Shown: in pieces, positions 31,278-38,824 of the stretch
Layout: each line of letters opens with the position of its first letter
Numbering within the stretch: position 1 is the first letter of the stretch
Assembly (NCBI GenBank): GCA_902196205.1
Contig: CABIKM010000038.1
Span: 1 to 55,471 of the forward strand
DNA: 55,471 nt
From: Candidatus Methylomirabilis lanthanidiphila
Lineage (GTDB): Bacteria > Methylomirabilota > Methylomirabilia > Methylomirabilales > Methylomirabilaceae
Direction of reading: 5' to 3'
Program-made: the position numbers and the translations under genes
The notes under the pieces: model-generated
Database searches by the model: none
The model's input: only the letters and a program-made list of their open reading frames with translations
Told to the model about the DNA's origin: nothing

Positions 31278-31632
31278 AGGGGAACGCGGCACCGGCGGAT
31301 GTCCTCCGGGGAAAAGGTTTGGCACGGGACCGAGCAAACGGCCAAAGGAGACCAACGTATGATGGCGGGCGATTCTGATGTTCGCTCTGGCGATTTCAGC
31401 AGCACGCCGTAGGCCGCGCTGAAGAGAAACCCAGCTTGGCAGCTAAACGGAAAGCTGAAATAGAGTGTCTACCAAAATACTACGTGCAAGGAAGAGAAAG
31501 GCAATGAACACCAGAAACACTCGCAGGTTTTGGCCGCCGTGCGCTGTTCATTGGTAAGGCGCGACCACTGAACGGGTTGCAGTGGCGCGAGTTGAGGAGC
31601 TGAGAACCAACCCACACCTAAGGGAGGCAATC
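31278..31632. other. Gap with repeat fragments and two tiny frames
   Basis: 355 bases. A 17-codon frame at 31360 follows AAAGGAGA but stops inside the repeat at 31399. Another 17-codon frame at 31504-31557 shares GCAGGTTTTGGCCGCC with the vapB/vapC junction near 28668. Neither is called as a gene. Confidence 0.5.
31399..31440. repeat. MITE-like repeat, short diverged copy D
   Basis: CAGCACGCCGTAGGCCGCGC followed by AGAAACCCAGCTTGG: left-end and palindrome portion of the family at 27208, 28180 and 29112. Confidence 0.6.
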
Positions 31633-32016
31633 ATGAGAAAAAAGCTGCTTATGCTGTGTTCCGGGGTTGCGATATTGACGTTATCCGCCGGATTGACATT
31701 TGCCGTCGAAGAGAAGCCGGCTCAGAGCGAGGCGAAACCGGGAGCTGCGGCGAAGACAGATAGCCAACAAGAGCGGGTCCGTGGCAGCCAGTTCGTGACA
31801 GATCAAGAACGCGCTGATTTTCGTGAGAAAATGCGTGCCGCGAAGACCCCTGAAGAGCGGCAGCAAATTCGTAAGGAGCATCATGAGATGATGAAGGCTC
31901 GCGCCAAAGAGCGTGGCGTGACACTGCCAGATGAGCCGCCTGCGAAGGGTAGGGGCATGGGAGGGCCCGGCAGCGGCATGGGGCCTGGCGGAATGGGTCC
32001 CGGTCCGCGTCGCTGA
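31633..32016 (+). CDS. Small exported Gly/Met-rich protein
   Basis: 127 residues from the ATG at 31633, with AGGGAGG 5 bases upstream. Signal peptide at residues 1-25 (LMLCSGVAILTLSAGLTFA). The mature part is a charged helix (DQERADFREKMRAAKTPEER, QQIRKEHHEMMKARAKER) followed by a Gly-Met-Pro tail (GMGGPGSGMGPGGMGPG). It resembles small periplasmic proteins of the Spy/CpxP style in composition, which bind misfolded protein or metal, but no LTxxQ motif is seen. Function unknown. Confidence 0.75.
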   Translation: MRKKLLMLCSGVAILTLSAGLTFAVEEKPAQSEAKPGAAAKTDSQQERVRGSQFVTDQERADFREKMRAAKTPEERQQIRKEHHEMMKARAKERGVTLPDEPPAKGRGMGGPGSGMGPGGMGPGPRR

Positions 32017-32052
32017 ACATCGCGTGCCTGATACCGTGATCAACCAAACAAC

Positions 32053-32089
32053 CGTGGCGGGGCACCTCCGAAGTTGCTGCCCCGCCACG
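32053..32089 (+). terminator. Strong GC hairpin, probable terminator
   Basis: CGTGGCGGGG at 32053-32062 pairs perfectly with CCCCGCCACG at 32080-32089, 37 bases after the stop of the exported protein. There is no T tract, so Rho-independent termination is not certain. Confidence 0.55.
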
Positions 32090-32186
32090 ATTGCCGCGTA
32101 CCTTGGCGTTATGTGGGCCGCCGGGGTAAAATAGGCTGCCAGACTCGGGAATACCGGTGGAACCCGCACCAACATGGATGTAGCCC

Positions 32187-32687
32187 ATGAGCCTACAGCC
32201 CGATGCCGGCGCTGCCGCTAAAGCTATCTCAGATATCGCCGATCTGATCTCCTATTATACCGACCTCCACGGTGACCAGGTGACCGTCACTGCGATCGCC
32301 TCGCAGTGGTACACCCTGGGTTTCCAGGCCGACAGCGATCTTTCTGATTGGCTCGCGGCCGGGTGGCTCAACCCAACCCTTGCCCACGCCGCTGTCGCCG
32401 TAGGCCTTACGCCGAAACAAGCCACCACCGCAGCCGAATACGCGTTGGTTGACGACTACCTCACCTGGTGGGAGCGCGACGACAACCCCCACGCGGTTCA
32501 TATGGCTGGTGAGATGGGCGAAGCGTGGGAGATCTATATTGACGATAAATATCCCTCCCTTACCCGCAACAACCGCTATTCCGTCCGCGACCGTACCACA
32601 TTCGCCGTCAAAGCGGTATGCAGCGGCTTGCTCACTGTGGACTTTCCCGCTTACGTCTCGCGGCGGAGGCATGCTCAAGCTACGTAA
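32187..32687 (+). CDS. Tryptophan-rich soluble protein of unknown function
   Basis: 166 residues, no signal or membrane segment. Repeating pattern of helices with Trp and Gly (QWYTLGFQADSDLSDWLAAG, and LAHAAVAVGLTPKQATTAAE). No family recognised. The start is weakly supported, as no clear ribosome binding site precedes the ATG. It lies alone between the accessory region and the lysS promoter. Confidence 0.6.
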   Translation: MSLQPDAGAAAKAISDIADLISYYTDLHGDQVTVTAIASQWYTLGFQADSDLSDWLAAGWLNPTLAHAAVAVGLTPKQATTAAEYALVDDYLTWWERDDNPHAVHMAGEMGEAWEIYIDDKYPSLTRNNRYSVRDRTTFAVKAVCSGLLTVDFPAYVSRRRHAQAT

Positions 32688-32749
32688 CCCCCTTACCACG
32701 CAAGGATCTCCAAATTCGAGAGATTTCACCTGAGGCGCTAGAGCTCTCC

Positions 32750-32778
32750 TTGACAGGCATCAGAGCGGTTCCTATAAT
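32750..32778 (+). promoter_or_regulatory. Perfect-consensus sigma-70 promoter of lysS
   Basis: TTGACA at 32750-32755, a 17-base spacer, TATAAT at 32773-32778. Both hexamers match consensus and the spacing is ideal. Start of transcription is expected near 32785, giving a leader of about 20 bases before the GTG of lysS. Confidence 0.92.
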
Positions 32779-32804
32779 CTGCGCATCTCACAATTGGAGG
32801 CGCT

Positions 32805-34310
32805 GTGGAAGAACATAATCTATTAGTGGGCGAGCGGATGCGGAAGCTGGTAGAGCTCGAAGCGGCAGGTGTAGACCCCTATCCGACCGGTTTTAAGGTC
32901 CGCCACCTTGCGGCTGACCTCCACCAGGAGTACGCCGTTCTCCCTGAAGAGGGCGATGGGGCACCTGAGGTCGCCATTGCCGGTCGCCTGATGTCGCTGC
33001 GCCATCACGGCAAGGTGGCCTTTGCCCACCTTCAAGATGACTCCGGAAGAATCCAGATCTACCTGGCGCACGATGCGCTGGGCACACAACTGTACGATTT
33101 CTGCAAGAGGTTGCTGGATGTCGGCGACTACCTAGGGGTGGAGGGATCGCTCTTTCGGACGCGGACAGGGGAACTCACGGTGAGAGCCAGGACGGTTCGA
33201 CTTCTGACAAAGTCGCTGCGACCGCTTCCAGAGAAGTGGCATGGCCTGACCGATATAGAGACCCGTTTTCGTCAGCGCTACCTGGATCTTATTGTGAACC
33301 GGCAGGTTGCTGACGCCTTCAGAAAACGCAGCCGTCTGATCGCGGGGATGCGCCGCTTCCTTGAGTCGAGGGGATTCCTGGAAGTCGAGACCCCCATGAT
33401 GCAGCCGATGGCCGGCGGCGCCATAGCGCGACCCTTTGTCACACATCATAACGCCCTCGACATCAAGCTATACCTGAGGATTGCCCCCGAGCTCTATCTG
33501 AAGCGGCTGGTGGTCGGAGGGTTCGATCGGGTATTTGAGATCAATCGCAATTTTCGGAATGAGGGAATCTCGACCCAGCATAATCCCGAGTTCACGATGT
33601 TGGAATTTTATCAAGCGTATGCCGATTACCAGGATCTGATGGCGCTAACGGAAGAGATGCTGGCGTCTCTGGCCAAGGAAATCACTGGGGATCAGCGGGT
33701 GACCTACCAGGGGCAGCAGATCTCGTTTGCTCCACCCTGGCCGAAGCTGACGCTGGAAGAGTCGCTCGTCAAGCTGGCCGGGCTTGATGCGGAGGCGCTG
33801 AAGGCAGAAGCGGGTATTCGCGAGACAGCAAGACGCTTCGGGGTCCATATCTTGCCGGGTTGGGGCAAGGGGAAGGTGCTGGCCGAGCTGTTCGACACGC
33901 TGGTAGAGTCGAAGCTCATCCAGCCGACGTTCATCGTCGATTTTCCTACGGAGCTCTCCCCCTTGGCTAAGGCGAAACCAGGCGAGCCGACAGTAGTTCA
34001 GCGATTCGAGCTGTTTGTAGGCGGGATGGAAATCGCGAACGCCTACTCCGAGCTGAACGATCCCCGCGAGCAGCGCGCCCGCTTTCTTGACCAGTTGCGG
34101 CAGCGCGACCAAGGCGATCTCGAAGCGCATGGTCTGGACGAGGATTATCTTCGGGCGCTGGAGTATGGGATGCCTCCGACGGCTGGCGAAGGGATCGGTA
34201 TCGACCGGTTGGCGATGCTCTTGACCGACTCTCCATCGATTCGTGATGTGATCCTGTTTCCTCTCTTGAAGCCCGCCCAAGGCGAACAGGGCGGTACCGA
34301 TGCCGTTTGA
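32805..34310 (+). CDS. lysS: Lysyl-tRNA synthetase, class II
   Basis: Charges tRNA-Lys. 501 residues with an OB-fold anticodon domain (about 55-140) and a class II catalytic core: motif 1 near FLEVETPMMQPMAGGAIARP, motif 2 FEINRNFRNEGISTQHNPEF and motif 3 GEGIGIDRLAMLL. The start is GTG, with GGAGG 4 bases upstream. The stop overlaps lolC by 11 bases, and lysS-lolC-lolD form one unit, an arrangement common in several diderm phyla. Confidence 0.97.
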   Translation: MEEHNLLVGERMRKLVELEAAGVDPYPTGFKVRHLAADLHQEYAVLPEEGDGAPEVAIAGRLMSLRHHGKVAFAHLQDDSGRIQIYLAHDALGTQLYDFCKRLLDVGDYLGVEGSLFRTRTGELTVRARTVRLLTKSLRPLPEKWHGLTDIETRFRQRYLDLIVNRQVADAFRKRSRLIAGMRRFLESRGFLEVETPMMQPMAGGAIARPFVTHHNALDIKLYLRIAPELYLKRLVVGGFDRVFEINRNFRNEGISTQHNPEFTMLEFYQAYADYQDLMALTEEMLASLAKEITGDQRVTYQGQQISFAPPWPKLTLEESLVKLAGLDAEALKAEAGIRETARRFGVHILPGWGKGKVLAELFDTLVESKLIQPTFIVDFPTELSPLAKAKPGEPTVVQRFELFVGGMEIANAYSELNDPREQRARFLDQLRQRDQGDLEAHGLDEDYLRALEYGMPPTAGEGIGIDRLAMLLTDSPSIRDVILFPLLKPAQGEQGGTDAV

Positions 34311-35550
34311 GCTGTTCGTAGGACTTCGGTATCTGAAGGCGAGGCGAGGGCAGGCGTTTATCTCCCTGATCACACTGATCTCTATCGGCGGCGTCGCCCT
34401 CGGCGTCATGGCGCTCATAGTTGTGCTGGCGGTGATGAGCGGATTTGAGCGTGACCTTCGGAGCAAGATCCTCGGAACCAACGCGCATCTCTGGATCATG
34501 CGCTCTGGGGATCGCGGGATCGAAGAGCCGGACCAGACAATCGCGCGGGTCCGCGAGGTTCCACATGTGGTCGCGGCCTCGCCATTCACCTACCACCAGG
34601 TGATGCTGAGCACGGGTCGAGGGGCAGGCGGAGTAGTCCTTCGCGGCCTCGACCTCCAGTCTGCGCAGGAAGTGACGTCGTTGACCAAGAGCTTCGCCGA
34701 GGTCGATCCGACGAGGCTGAAAGGACCGGCCGAGGGGCGCGGGTGGCAGCTTGATCCCGAGGGGATCATCATCGGGCGCGCTCTGGCAACGAACCTCGGT
34801 GTGGGTCTCGGCGGGCGGGTCAATGTCATTTCTCCCTTCGGCAATGTGCTGACACCGTTCGGACTCGCGCCCCGCATGCGAAGTTTCACCGTGGCCGGGA
34901 TCTTCGAGATGGGGATGTATGAATATGACAGCGCATTGGCCTATATTACGATTGCGGCGGCCCAGCAGCTCTTTCAGATGGGACCATCAGTGACCGGACT
35001 CGAGGTCAAGGTGGACGACCTGTACAGGGCAAAAGAGGTGGGTGCAGAGATCCAGCGGCGCCTCGGGTTCCCGTACGTTGCGAGAGATTGGATGCAGTTA
35101 CACCGCAATCTCTTTGCCGCGCTGAAGCTGGAGAAGCTCGCGATGTTTATTATCCTGACAATGATCGTGCTGGTCGCGGCGTTCAACATCGTGAGCACAC
35201 TGATCATGAAGGTGATGGATAAAGGGGCGGAGATCGGCATCTTAAAGTCGATCGGCGCCAGCTCCAGGAGCATCATGCTGATCTTCATGGTAGAGGGCGT
35301 GGTCATCGGCCTTGTCGGCACCCTCTTGGGGACTGCGGGTGGCGCGATGATCTGCAAGCTGCAGGAGACCTATAAAATCGTCAGGCTTCAGAGCGATGTC
35401 TATCTGCTGGATGCCGTTCCGATCCTGATGAAGGGGACCGACCTGGCTCTGATCGCCTCGTCGACGCTGGTCTTAAGTTTCCTTGCGACGCTCTACCCGT
35501 CCTGGCGGGCGGCTAGGCTGGACCCGGTTGTCGCGATCCGTTATGAGTGA
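34300..35550 (+). CDS. lolC: Lipoprotein-releasing ABC transporter permease, LolC/E type
   Basis: Inner-membrane part of the complex that extracts mature lipoproteins for transfer to the outer membrane. 416 residues: one N-terminal helix (about 22-48), a large periplasmic MacB-like domain, and three C-terminal helices in an FtsX domain (about 285-410). The RYLKARRGQAFISLIT and GVALGVMALIVVLAVMSGFE pieces are family signatures. A single permease gene is present, so it probably forms a homodimer (LolF-like) with LolD. Confidence 0.95.
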   Translation: MPFELFVGLRYLKARRGQAFISLITLISIGGVALGVMALIVVLAVMSGFERDLRSKILGTNAHLWIMRSGDRGIEEPDQTIARVREVPHVVAASPFTYHQVMLSTGRGAGGVVLRGLDLQSAQEVTSLTKSFAEVDPTRLKGPAEGRGWQLDPEGIIIGRALATNLGVGLGGRVNVISPFGNVLTPFGLAPRMRSFTVAGIFEMGMYEYDSALAYITIAAAQQLFQMGPSVTGLEVKVDDLYRAKEVGAEIQRRLGFPYVARDWMQLHRNLFAALKLEKLAMFIILTMIVLVAAFNIVSTLIMKVMDKGAEIGILKSIGASSRSIMLIFMVEGVVIGLVGTLLGTAGGAMICKLQETYKIVRLQSDVYLLDAVPILMKGTDLALIASSTLVLSFLATLYPSWRAARLDPVVAIRYE

Positions 35551-36223
35551 GTTCATCAAGGCGGATGGCGTCTGCAAGTCATTTCAGATCGATGGCGGAA
35601 CAGTCGAGGTCCTGAAGGGAGTCGACCTCACCATTGAAACGGGAGAATTCATCGCAATTGTGGGACCGTCAGGAGCCGGTAAGAGTACGCTTCTGTATTT
35701 GCTTGGCGCCCTGGATCGCCCGACCTCCGGTGAGATTTTCTATGAGAACGCCGGCCTGAGCCGCATGGATGACAGACAACTGGCCGACTTTCGCAACCGG
35801 TCTGTCGGTTTTATCTTCCAGTTTCACCATCTGCTGCCGGAGTTTACCGCGCTGGAGAATGTCATGATGCCGCTGCTGGTGGCGCGGCGAAACCGGTCGG
35901 AGGCGCGGGAGATCGCGGCGTCCTTACTGAAGGAGGTAGGACTCGAGCCCCGGCTTGCGCATCGCCCTTCTGAACTCTCAGGCGGGGAGCAACAGCGAGT
36001 CGCAATCGCCAGGGCCTTAGGCGCCTTGCCCAAGGTCATCCTGGCAGACGAACCGACCGGCAATCTTGACACGAAGACAGGCGACGCGACCTTTGAGTTG
36101 CTGCATCGGCTGAATCGGGAACGCGGCCTCACCTTTGTGATGGTGACGCACAACGAGAAGTTAGCCCATCGATCGGATCGGATCGTAACAATATTGGACG
36201 GTCGAATCGTAGAGAAGACTTGA
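35543..36223 (+). CDS. lolD: Lipoprotein-releasing ABC transporter ATPase
   Basis: 226 residues. Walker A GPSGAGKST, Q-loop IFQFHHLLPEFTALEN, signature LSGGEQQR, Walker B VILADEPTG and H-switch VMVTHNEK are all present. ENVMMPLL after the Q-loop is typical of the MacB/LolD group. The ATG at 35543 overlaps the lolC stop by 8 bases. Drives LolC. Confidence 0.96.
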   Translation: MSEFIKADGVCKSFQIDGGTVEVLKGVDLTIETGEFIAIVGPSGAGKSTLLYLLGALDRPTSGEIFYENAGLSRMDDRQLADFRNRSVGFIFQFHHLLPEFTALENVMMPLLVARRNRSEAREIAASLLKEVGLEPRLAHRPSELSGGEQQRVAIARALGALPKVILADEPTGNLDTKTGDATFELLHRLNRERGLTFVMVTHNEKLAHRSDRIVTILDGRIVEKT

Positions 36224-36247
36224 AATTCTGGAGGGATCGGCTATACT
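36220..36247 (+). promoter_or_regulatory. Candidate promoter of clpC
   Basis: TTGAAA at 36220-36225, a 16-base spacer and TATACT at 36242-36247. The -35 overlaps the lolD stop codon. No CIRCE element (HrcA site) was seen. Confidence 0.6.
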
Positions 36248-36291
36248 CAGCGTGTCGGTAACGTAAGGGCGCTGAAGAGGAGAGCGAGGAG

Positions 36292-38724
36292 ATGTTCGAG
36301 CGATTTACAGAGCGGGCCCGCAAGGTGATTATCCTGGCCAGGGAGGAGGCGATCCGCCTTGGACACAACTTCGTCGGCACCGAGCACCTGCTGCTCGGGT
36401 TGATCCGCGAGGGCGACGGACTTGCAGTCGCGATTCTCAAGAAGCTGAATGTCAACATCTCCGCGGTGAAGGGGGAGATCGAGAAGATTGTCTCGGTTGG
36501 CTCCGAGTTCAGCCCAGCCGGCGAGATCCCCTTTACCCCGCAGGCCAAGAAGGTCCTGGAATACGCCATCTCCGAAGCCAGATCGCTCGGGCATAACTAT
36601 ATCGGCACCGAGCACCTGCTGCTCGGGCTGATCCGCGAGGGCGAAGGGATCGCCTCGTTAGTCCTGAGGGACTTTGGTGTCAGCGTCGCCTCAGCCAAGG
36701 CGCAGGCCCAGGAGTTGCTGGGCGAGCAGGCCTCCAAGCCCACGACCTCGACCAGGACGCCGGCGCTGGATGAGTTCGGTGTCGACCTGACCGCCATGGC
36801 GCGTCAGGACCGGCTGGATCCCGTCATCGGCCGCGAGACAGAGATCGAGCGGGTCATCCAGATCCTCTCGCGTCGGACGAAGAACAATCCGGTCCTGATC
36901 GGGGAGGCCGGCGTCGGCAAGACCGCCATCGTGGAAGGGCTTGCCCAACGGATTGTCGCCAGCAACGTGCCCGAAACCCTGCTTCGGAAGCGGGTCGTAC
37001 AGCTTGACCTCGCCGGCATGGTGGCCGGGACCAAGTATCGCGGGCAATTTGAGGAGCGGCTGAAGGCTGTCGTGAAGGAGATTCAACAGGGGCAGAGCAT
37101 CATCCTGTTTATCGACGAGCTGCACACGCTGGTGGGCGCCGGCGCCGCAGAAGGCGCCATCGATGCGTCCAGCATGTTGAAGCCGGCGCTTGCGCGCGGG
37201 GAGTTGCAATGCATCGGCGCGACAACCCTCGACGAGTATCGCCGCCACATCGAGAAGGACCGGGCGCTCGAGCGGCGATTCCAGGCTGTCCAGGTCGGGC
37301 CGCCGAGTGTAGAGGAGACGATCCGGATCCTTCGGGAGATTAAGGACCGCTACGAGGCACATCACTGCGCGGTCATTACCGACGAGGCTGTGACGGCTGC
37401 GGCGCGTTTATCGCAGCGCTACATCGCCGACCGCTTTCTGCCCGACAAGGCCATTGATGTTATCGATGAGGCCGGTTCGCGGGCGCGACTGAAAACCCTG
37501 ATGTTGCCCCAGGAACTCCGCGAGATGGAAAACGAGGTCGAGCGTCTCAGGGTCCAAAAGGAAGACGCGATCCGGACCCAGGCCTTTGAGGTTGCGGCCA
37601 GGCTCCGCGACTCTGAGCGTAAGCTCCGGGCTGATTTGGAAGAGAAAAAAGCCCGCTGGAAGGAGTCCAGGTCGAAGGAAAAGACCGTCGTGACGGCCGA
37701 GGAGGTCGCCTACATCGTCTCCAAGTGGACAGGCATTCCGCTGTACCAGATTGAGGAGGAAGAATCGGCGAAGCTGATGCGGATGGAGCAGGAGCTGGCC
37801 AAACGAGTAGTGGGGCAGATCGAGGCGATAGAGAGCGTCAGTCGCGCCATTCGTCGTTCGCGGGCCGGGATTAAGAGTCCGAGTCGTCCCGTCGGATCGT
37901 TCATCTTTCTCGGGCCGACCGGCGTGGGGAAGACTGAGCTGGCCAAGGCGCTCGCGGAATTCCTGTTCGGCACGGAGGACGCGCTAATCCGCGTCGACAT
38001 GTCGGAGTACATGGAGCGTTTCTCCACCTCCCGCCTGATCGGCGCCCCTCCTGGGTATATCGGGTACGACGATTCAGGCCAGCTCACTGAGAAGGTCCGG
38101 CGTCGGCCGTTCTCGGTCATCCTCCTGGATGAGATAGAAAAGGCCCACCCGGAGGTATTTAATCTGCTCCTGCAGATCTTCGAGGATGGTCGTCTGACCG
38201 ACAGTTATGGCCGCATTGTGGACTTCAAAAATACCATTCTGATCATGACGAGTAATATCGGCGCCCGCCAGATCGGCCTCCATACCGCGATGGGCTTTGC
38301 GAAGGGGGGTGACGAGGCGGTCACGTACGACAAGATGAGGGATACCGTCCTTGGCGAACTGAAACGGGTCTTCAATCCCGAACTGCTCAACCGGCTCGAT
38401 GAGGTGATTGTCTTCCACCAGTTGAGCAAGAACGAGCTCTGTAAGATCGTGGACTTGATGCTTGCCCGCCTGCAGCTTCAGCTCGCGGAGCGCAAGATCT
38501 TGCTGGCGGTTGATGAGAGCGCGAAAGAATTTCTGATCAATCGAGGATTTGACCCGACCCTCGGTGCCAGGCCGCTGCGCCGCGCCATCCAGCGCTATGT
38601 GGAGGACCGATTGGCTGAAGAGGTGCTGAGGGGGCGGTTTGCCGAAGGGGGCACCCTCAGGGTAAAATTGGAGGGAGATGCCTTATCCTTCGAAGAGATC
38701 AGCCTCCTCGAAGCCCCCAAATAG
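36292..38724 (+). CDS. clpC: ClpC-type AAA+ unfoldase
   Basis: Unfolds proteins and feeds them to ClpP. 810 residues: two Clp N-repeats (residues 1-65 and 75-145), AAA domain 1 with GEAGVGKT and Walker B LFIDELH, a UVR-containing middle domain (about 415-450), and AAA domain 2 with GPTGVGKTE and [20 protein letters not shown]. The UVR insertion and length favour ClpC over ClpA or ClpB. A 43-base stretch at 36374-36416 recurs at 36602-36644 with one change, in the two N-repeats. AGAGGAGAG precedes the ATG. McsA, McsB, MecA and clpP are not in the window. Confidence 0.95.
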   Translation: MFERFTERARKVIILAREEAIRLGHNFVGTEHLLLGLIREGDGLAVAILKKLNVNISAVKGEIEKIVSVGSEFSPAGEIPFTPQAKKVLEYAISEARSLGHNYIGTEHLLLGLIREGEGIASLVLRDFGVSVASAKAQAQELLGEQASKPTTSTRTPALDEFGVDLTAMARQDRLDPVIGRETEIERVIQILSRRTKNNPVLIGEAGVGKTAIVEGLAQRIVASNVPETLLRKRVVQLDLAGMVAGTKYRGQFEERLKAVVKEIQQGQSIILFIDELHTLVGAGAAEGAIDASSMLKPALARGELQCIGATTLDEYRRHIEKDRALERRFQAVQVGPPSVEETIRILREIKDRYEAHHCAVITDEAVTAAARLSQRYIADRFLPDKAIDVIDEAGSRARLKTLMLPQELREMENEVERLRVQKEDAIRTQAFEVAARLRDSERKLRADLEEKKARWKESRSKEKTVVTAEEVAYIVSKWTGIPLYQIEEEESAKLMRMEQELAKRVVGQIEAIESVSRAIRRSRAGIKSPSRPVGSFIFLGPTGVGKTELAKALAEFLFGTEDALIRVDMSEYMERFSTSRLIGAPPGYIGYDDSGQLTEKVRRRPFSVILLDEIEKAHPEVFNLLLQIFEDGRLTDSYGRIVDFKNTILIMTSNIGARQIGLHTAMGFAKGGDEAVTYDKMRDTVLGELKRVFNPELLNRLDEVIVFHQLSKNELCKIVDLMLARLQLQLAERKILLAVDESAKEFLINRGFDPTLGARPLRRAIQRYVEDRLAEEVLRGRFAEGGTLRVKLEGDALSFEEISLLEAPK

Positions 38725-38824
38725 CCTCACTTACCTCCAGTCTACAGCTCTTTTACGCGGGCCCGTCCGGGCGAGTTTCTCCTTGCGTTATCATGGTTAA
38801 GGTGGTAAGGTTGGCGCGTTTCAT

